Source: CAZJTL01 sp964548905 (GTDB lineage Bacteria; Cyanobacteriota; Cyanobacteriia; Cyanobacteriales; Xenococcaceae). Taken from it: a DNA stretch of 8,181 nucleotides. The notes under the pieces were generated by a model, which ran no database searches, was not told the origin of the DNA, and saw only the letters and a program-made list of their open reading frames with translations. The translations under genes and the position numbers were made by a program. Shown here piece after piece: positions 5,432-8,181 of the stretch. Numbering within the stretch: the first letter of the stretch is position 1; the number at the start of each line of letters is the position of its first letter. The DNA is taken from assembly GCA_964548905.1 (NCBI GenBank), contig CAZJTL010000218.1:1-8181 (forward strand). The letters are read 5' to 3'.

Positions 5432-7717
5432 CTACACCTGCTCCCTGCTCCCTGCTCCCTGATTTGATAATTGCCATTGAGTTTCTTCAGCTAACATCGT
5501 GCTAGCAGCATTAGAGTCTAGAGGTTTGGCAAAGAAGTAGCCTTGACCAAATTCACATCCCAAGCTTTTTAATTGAGTTAATTGCTCGAATGTTTCTACT
5601 CCTTCAGCAACTAAATCCATTTCTAAGGTATGCGCTAGAGTGGCGATCGTTCTGACAATTTCAAAGTTTTCTCGATCCGAACTCATACAACTGACAAAAG
5701 AGCGATCGATTTTGATGGTATTAATGGGAAAACGATGTAAATAACTTAAGGAAGAATAGCCTTTGCCAAAGTCGTCAATACTGATTTGAATTCTTTTGGC
5801 TCTAATTTGAGAAAGTAGATCGATCGTGGCATCACCGTCATCCATTAACATGCTTTCGGTAATTTCCAATTTTAAAGAATTGCCATCTAAACCAGTTTCA
5901 ATCAAAATTCGATTCAAATTTTCCAACAGCGAAGCAGATTTGATCTGTTGAATAGCTAGATTGACGCTTATTTTCAAAGATTTGGCGCTGGCATACTTAA
6001 TCTGCCAAAAACGCATTTGACGACAAGCTTCGTAGAGTACCCACTCACCGATGGGAACAATTAAACCAGTATCTTCGGCGATCGGGATAAAATCTACAGG
6101 AGAGATAAAGCCTTGTTCGGGTTGATACCAACGCAGCAGAGCTTCAAATCCAGTTAGTTGTCCTGTCGCTAAGGAGACGATCGGTTGATAGTGAAGAGAA
6201 AACTGTTGATGCTGCAAAGCTAAGCGCAAATCTCGCTCTAGTTTAGAGAGCTTCATAGTACGCTCGTACATATTTTGGTCAAAAATAGCATAACGCGCTT
6301 TACCGAGTTCTTTGGCGCGATACATGGCTATGTCAGCATCTCGCAATAGTTCCGCCGCTTGTTGATATTTGTGAGAACTAATCACAATACCGATACTAGC
6401 GCTGGTAAAAACTGTGTGTTCTCCCAGATTAAAAGGTTGAGATAGCTTGTTTTGAATGCGCTCGGTAATGGTGACAACATCTTCTATGGCGTGAAAATCG
6501 TCCAACAGCACTGTAAATTCGTCTCCACCAAGACGAGCGACAGTATCAGTTCCTCGCAAACATCCATGCAATAAAGAAGCAACTTGAATCAGTAGTTCGT
6601 CACCTGCAACATGTCCCAAACTATCATTGATAGTCTTAAAGCGATCGAGATCGATAAACAGGACAGCAAACAAATAATGGCTGCGTCTTTGAGTTTGCTT
6701 GAGAATCATCTCGACACGTTCTAAAAACAGAATGCGATTTGGCAAACCTGTTAAAGAATCGTGGAGAGCATCGTGAATTAATTTTTCTTGAGCAATTTTT
6801 TGGTCGGTAATATCGTAAATAATGCCATCTAAGCGAACAGCTTCACCTTGCTCGTTCTTAACTACGTGAGAGCGATCGCTGAGCCAGCGAATTTCACCAT
6901 TGGGACGAATAATTCGATATTCTAAATCTAAATTACCCGACTCTAGCAAAATTTTGAAAGCTTTTTGAATTTCAATTCGCTTGCGATCTTCGGGATGAAT
7001 CACCTCTAGGCGCAGATTGGGGTTATTAAAAAACTCGGCAATCTTGCGATCGTAAACTTTTTGGGCAGCAGGATTGAGATAAAGTAATTCAAATGTAACT
7101 GCATTCGCCGACCAAACTACATCTTCTAAGGAATTGAGAATACTTTCTAGTTTTTCTTCACTTTCTTTTAGTCGATTGGAAGCTTTATGTCTTTCTTGAA
7201 TCTCTTGTTGCAGTTCTTGGTGAGCAACTTCTAACTTACGATAGGCAGTTTCTAGTTGAGCGGTACGCTGCTTGACTCGTTCTTCCAATTGTGCGTTAAG
7301 CTGACGAATTTCTGCTTTGGCTGCTTGGATTGTCAACTGACTGTTGATACGAACAAGTACTTCTTCAACCTGAAAGGGTTTGGTGATGTAATCGACCCCT
7401 CCTACAGCAAAGGCTTTAACTTTATCGATCACATCGTCTAAAGCACTCAAGAAAATGACGGGAATGTCGCGCGTTTGGGGATCGGCTTTGAGTTCTTGAC
7501 AAATTTCATACCCGCTCATGTCAGGCATGGTAATATCGAGCAAGATCAGATCGGGTGTTGCCGATCGCGCCACTCTCAACGCCATTAATCCATTAATGAC
7601 ACCTTTTACTTCAAACCCTTGTTGAGTTAAAGTTGCCGATAGCAGATGGAGATTGTGGGGTGTATCGTCAACGACGAGAATATTGGCTTTAGCAAACTCA
7701 GGTGGAATTGTATTCAT
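5432..7717 (-). CDS. Response regulator with PAS, GGDEF and EAL domains (cyclic-di-GMP turnover)
   Basis: This is a 761-residue cytosolic signalling protein. An N-terminal REC domain (about 11-130) has acidic residues D17 and D18, phosphoacceptor D61, S91 and K113. A coiled coil (about 131-190) leads to a PAS domain (about 191-307). The diguanylate cyclase domain (about 315-480) keeps GGDEF at 397-401 and the inhibitory RxxD site (R388-D391) five residues before it. The phosphodiesterase domain (about 490-745) keeps EAL (525-527), N586, ExTE-type E618 and E621, DD at 648-649, K669, E705 and Q725. Its loop reads DDFGKGYSS, with lysine in place of the common threonine. Both catalytic centres therefore look able to work, so the net direction of cyclic-di-GMP turnover cannot be told from sequence. 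The ATG overlaps the stop of the hybrid-kinase remnant (TAATG), indicating coupling; that kinase is the natural phosphodonor. The C-terminal tail is encoded by a heptamer array. Confidence 0.93.
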   Translation of the reverse strand: MNTIPPEFAKANILVVDDTPHNLHLLSATLTQQGFEVKGVINGLMALRVARSATPDLILLDITMPDMSGYEICQELKADPQTRDIPVIFLSALDDVIDKVKAFAVGGVDYITKPFQVEEVLVRINSQLTIQAAKAEIRQLNAQLEERVKQRTAQLETAYRKLEVAHQELQQEIQERHKASNRLKESEEKLESILNSLEDVVWSANAVTFELLYLNPAAQKVYDRKIAEFFNNPNLRLEVIHPEDRKRIEIQKAFKILLESGNLDLEYRIIRPNGEIRWLSDRSHVVKNEQGEAVRLDGIIYDITDQKIAQEKLIHDALHDSLTGLPNRILFLERVEMILKQTQRRSHYLFAVLFIDLDRFKTINDSLGHVAGDELLIQVASLLHGCLRGTDTVARLGGDEFTVLLDDFHAIEDVVTITERIQNKLSQPFNLGEHTVFTSASIGIVISSHKYQQAAELLRDADIAMYRAKELGKARYAIFDQNMYERTMKLSKLERDLRLALQHQQFSLHYQPIVSLATGQLTGFEALLRWYQPEQGFISPVDFIPIAEDTGLIVPIGEWVLYEACRQMRFWQIKYASAKSLKISVNLAIQQIKSASLLENLNRILIETGLDGNSLKLEITESMLMDDGDATIDLLSQIRAKRIQISIDDFGKGYSSLSYLHRFPINTIKIDRSFVSCMSSDRENFEIVRTIATLAHTLEMDLVAEGVETFEQLTQLKSLGCEFGQGYFFAKPLDSNAASTMLAEETQWQLSNQGAGSREQV
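5437..5461. repeat. Heptamer tandem array (CTCCCTG), about 3.6 units, inside a coding end
   Basis: Three perfect CTCCCTG units follow a partial one. On the minus strand the unit is CAGGGAG, a sequence often seen in cyanobacterial STRR arrays. The array encodes the last residues (QGAGSREQ) of the GGDEF-EAL protein. Because 7 is not a multiple of 3, successive units are read in different frames. Confidence 0.85.
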
Positions 7718-8166
7718 TATCTGGCTTTTTCAAAGAGATCGATAATTTTGTCACAACGAAAGTTACGCACTAAGTCTGAGAGATTATTGGCGGTAGAGGC
7801 ATATTCAGAGGGTATTTGTTCGATTAGTTCAAAGAGCTGCTTATTATCAACTTGCTCGGCTGCATTCAGCAACTTTTCTAGCCAATCGAGGGACATTATA
7901 CTCAAAGATTCTGAAGTTAGTTGTTCGTTGCCATTTTTTTGAGTTTTAGTCTCGTTAGTTGCTGAGAAATTTTCTAATAGAGGATCTTCGTATAGGTAGC
8001 TTAAATTTAAATGCTTGCCGATCGCTCCTAAAAGAATTTCCTCTCGGAAGGGTTTGCGTAAAAAATCATCACAGCCAACGTCTAAGATTTCTGCTCTTTC
8101 TTCTTCAAAAGCGCTAGCTGTTAAAGCAACAATAGACCTCTTGCAAAAGTAGCTAACGATCGCCAT
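7717..8166 (-). CDS. 3' remnant of a hybrid sensor histidine kinase (half REC plus C-terminal helical region)
   Basis: Only the end of the gene is present. Residues 12-55 of the open frame are the second half of a receiver domain, with switch threonine T16 (IVALTASAF), GCDDFLRKPF and its conserved K38. The phosphoacceptor aspartate and everything before it are missing. A polar linker follows (about 60-88), then a helical region (about 92-147, LDWLEKLLNAAEQ to DKIIDLFEKA) of the kind that closes many cyanobacterial hybrid kinases. The first 11 codons (MAIVSYFCKRS) do not resemble a receiver and appear to be read from an inserted element, so the ATG at 8166 is probably not a native start. The genuine kinase sequence ends at about 8133. 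The stop overlaps the start of the GGDEF-EAL gene by one base. A stand-alone function is unlikely. A short contig-edge artefact is the main alternative to true disruption. Confidence 0.7.
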   Translation of the reverse strand: MAIVSYFCKRSIVALTASAFEEERAEILDVGCDDFLRKPFREEILLGAIGKHLNLSYLYEDPLLENFSATNETKTQKNGNEQLTSESLSIMSLDWLEKLLNAAEQVDNKQLFELIEQIPSEYASTANNLSDLVRNFRCDKIIDLFEKAR

Positions 8167-8181
8167 AATTTAGCCCAAATC
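8134..8181. mobile_element. Probable end of an insertion sequence interrupting the kinase gene
   Basis: Receiver-domain coding stops abruptly between 8133 and 8134 and is replaced by AGACCTCTTGCAAAAGTAGC and unrelated sequence up to the window edge. In the kinase direction, stops follow within the available bases, upstream of the ATG at 8166. The motif AGACCTCTTGCAAAAGT resembles, from memory, terminal repeats of IS5-like elements in cyanobacteria. No transposase or second end is visible, so the family is unconfirmed. Confidence 0.45.

Noticed and set aside
5233..5505. Two overlapping plus-strand frames covering the antitoxin start, spacer and end of the GGDEF-EAL gene
   Set aside because: They run across the opposite-strand genes and a tandem repeat, have no ribosome site and show no recognisable protein pattern.
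7646..7942. Plus-strand frame across the junction of the kinase remnant and the GGDEF-EAL gene
   Set aside because: It is antisense to two well-supported coding regions and has a Ser/Cys-rich shadow composition.

Overview
The window looks like AT-rich cyanobacterial chromosome. The palindromic octamer GCGATCGC (HIP1) occurs at least eight times, where about 0.1 would be expected by chance in this length. The core CGATCG is common both inside and between genes. Several proteins also have cyanobacterial-type sequences: the 133-residue unknown protein, the glycosyltransferase, the pentapeptide protein and the REC-PAS-GGDEF-EAL protein. The low GC content, many HIP1 sites and heptamer tandem repeats would fit a pleurocapsalean, chroococcalean or filamentous lineage, but I cannot name a genus.

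Layout. 1-61: a heptamer repeat and a short leader. 62-463 (+): conserved protein of unknown function. 467-503: octamer tandem array. 546-1583 (+): YgfZ/GcvT-like folate-binding protein. It converges, with a 6-base gap, on exodeoxyribonuclease III (1590-2375, -). The exonuclease follows a long pentapeptide-repeat protein (2396-3262, -) by only 20 bases, 14 of which form a perfect palindrome. 3263-3576: divergent intergenic region with a heptamer array, a TATAAT-like box, a 12-bp palindrome and a HIP1 site. 3577-4785 (+): GT4-type glycosyltransferase whose last codons and stop lie in a heptamer array (4772-4846). 4873-4905: GC-rich segment with two competing hairpins. 4892-5279 (-): degenerate toxin-antitoxin operon, with an intact-looking antitoxin followed by a PIN toxin reduced to 55 codons. 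5432-7717 (-): REC-PAS-GGDEF-EAL cyclic-di-GMP protein, coupled by a TAATG overlap to the 3' end of a hybrid sensor kinase (7717-8133). The kinase reading is lost at 8133/8134, where sequence resembling an insertion-sequence end begins and runs to the window edge.

Function. The right-hand part is a two-gene signalling operon: a hybrid kinase that would pass phosphate to a response regulator making and/or degrading cyclic-di-GMP. The kinase is apparently cut, so the regulator may have lost its partner and native promoter. The left part is housekeeping (YgfZ, exonuclease III) with cell-envelope or accessory genes (glycosyltransferase, pentapeptide protein).

I found no clear undescribed multi-gene system. 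The most interesting signals are short tandem repeats that form the 3' ends of genes and encode C-terminal tails, a PIN toxin that looks internally deleted with its ends kept in frame, and the broken kinase upstream of an intact cyclic-di-GMP enzyme.
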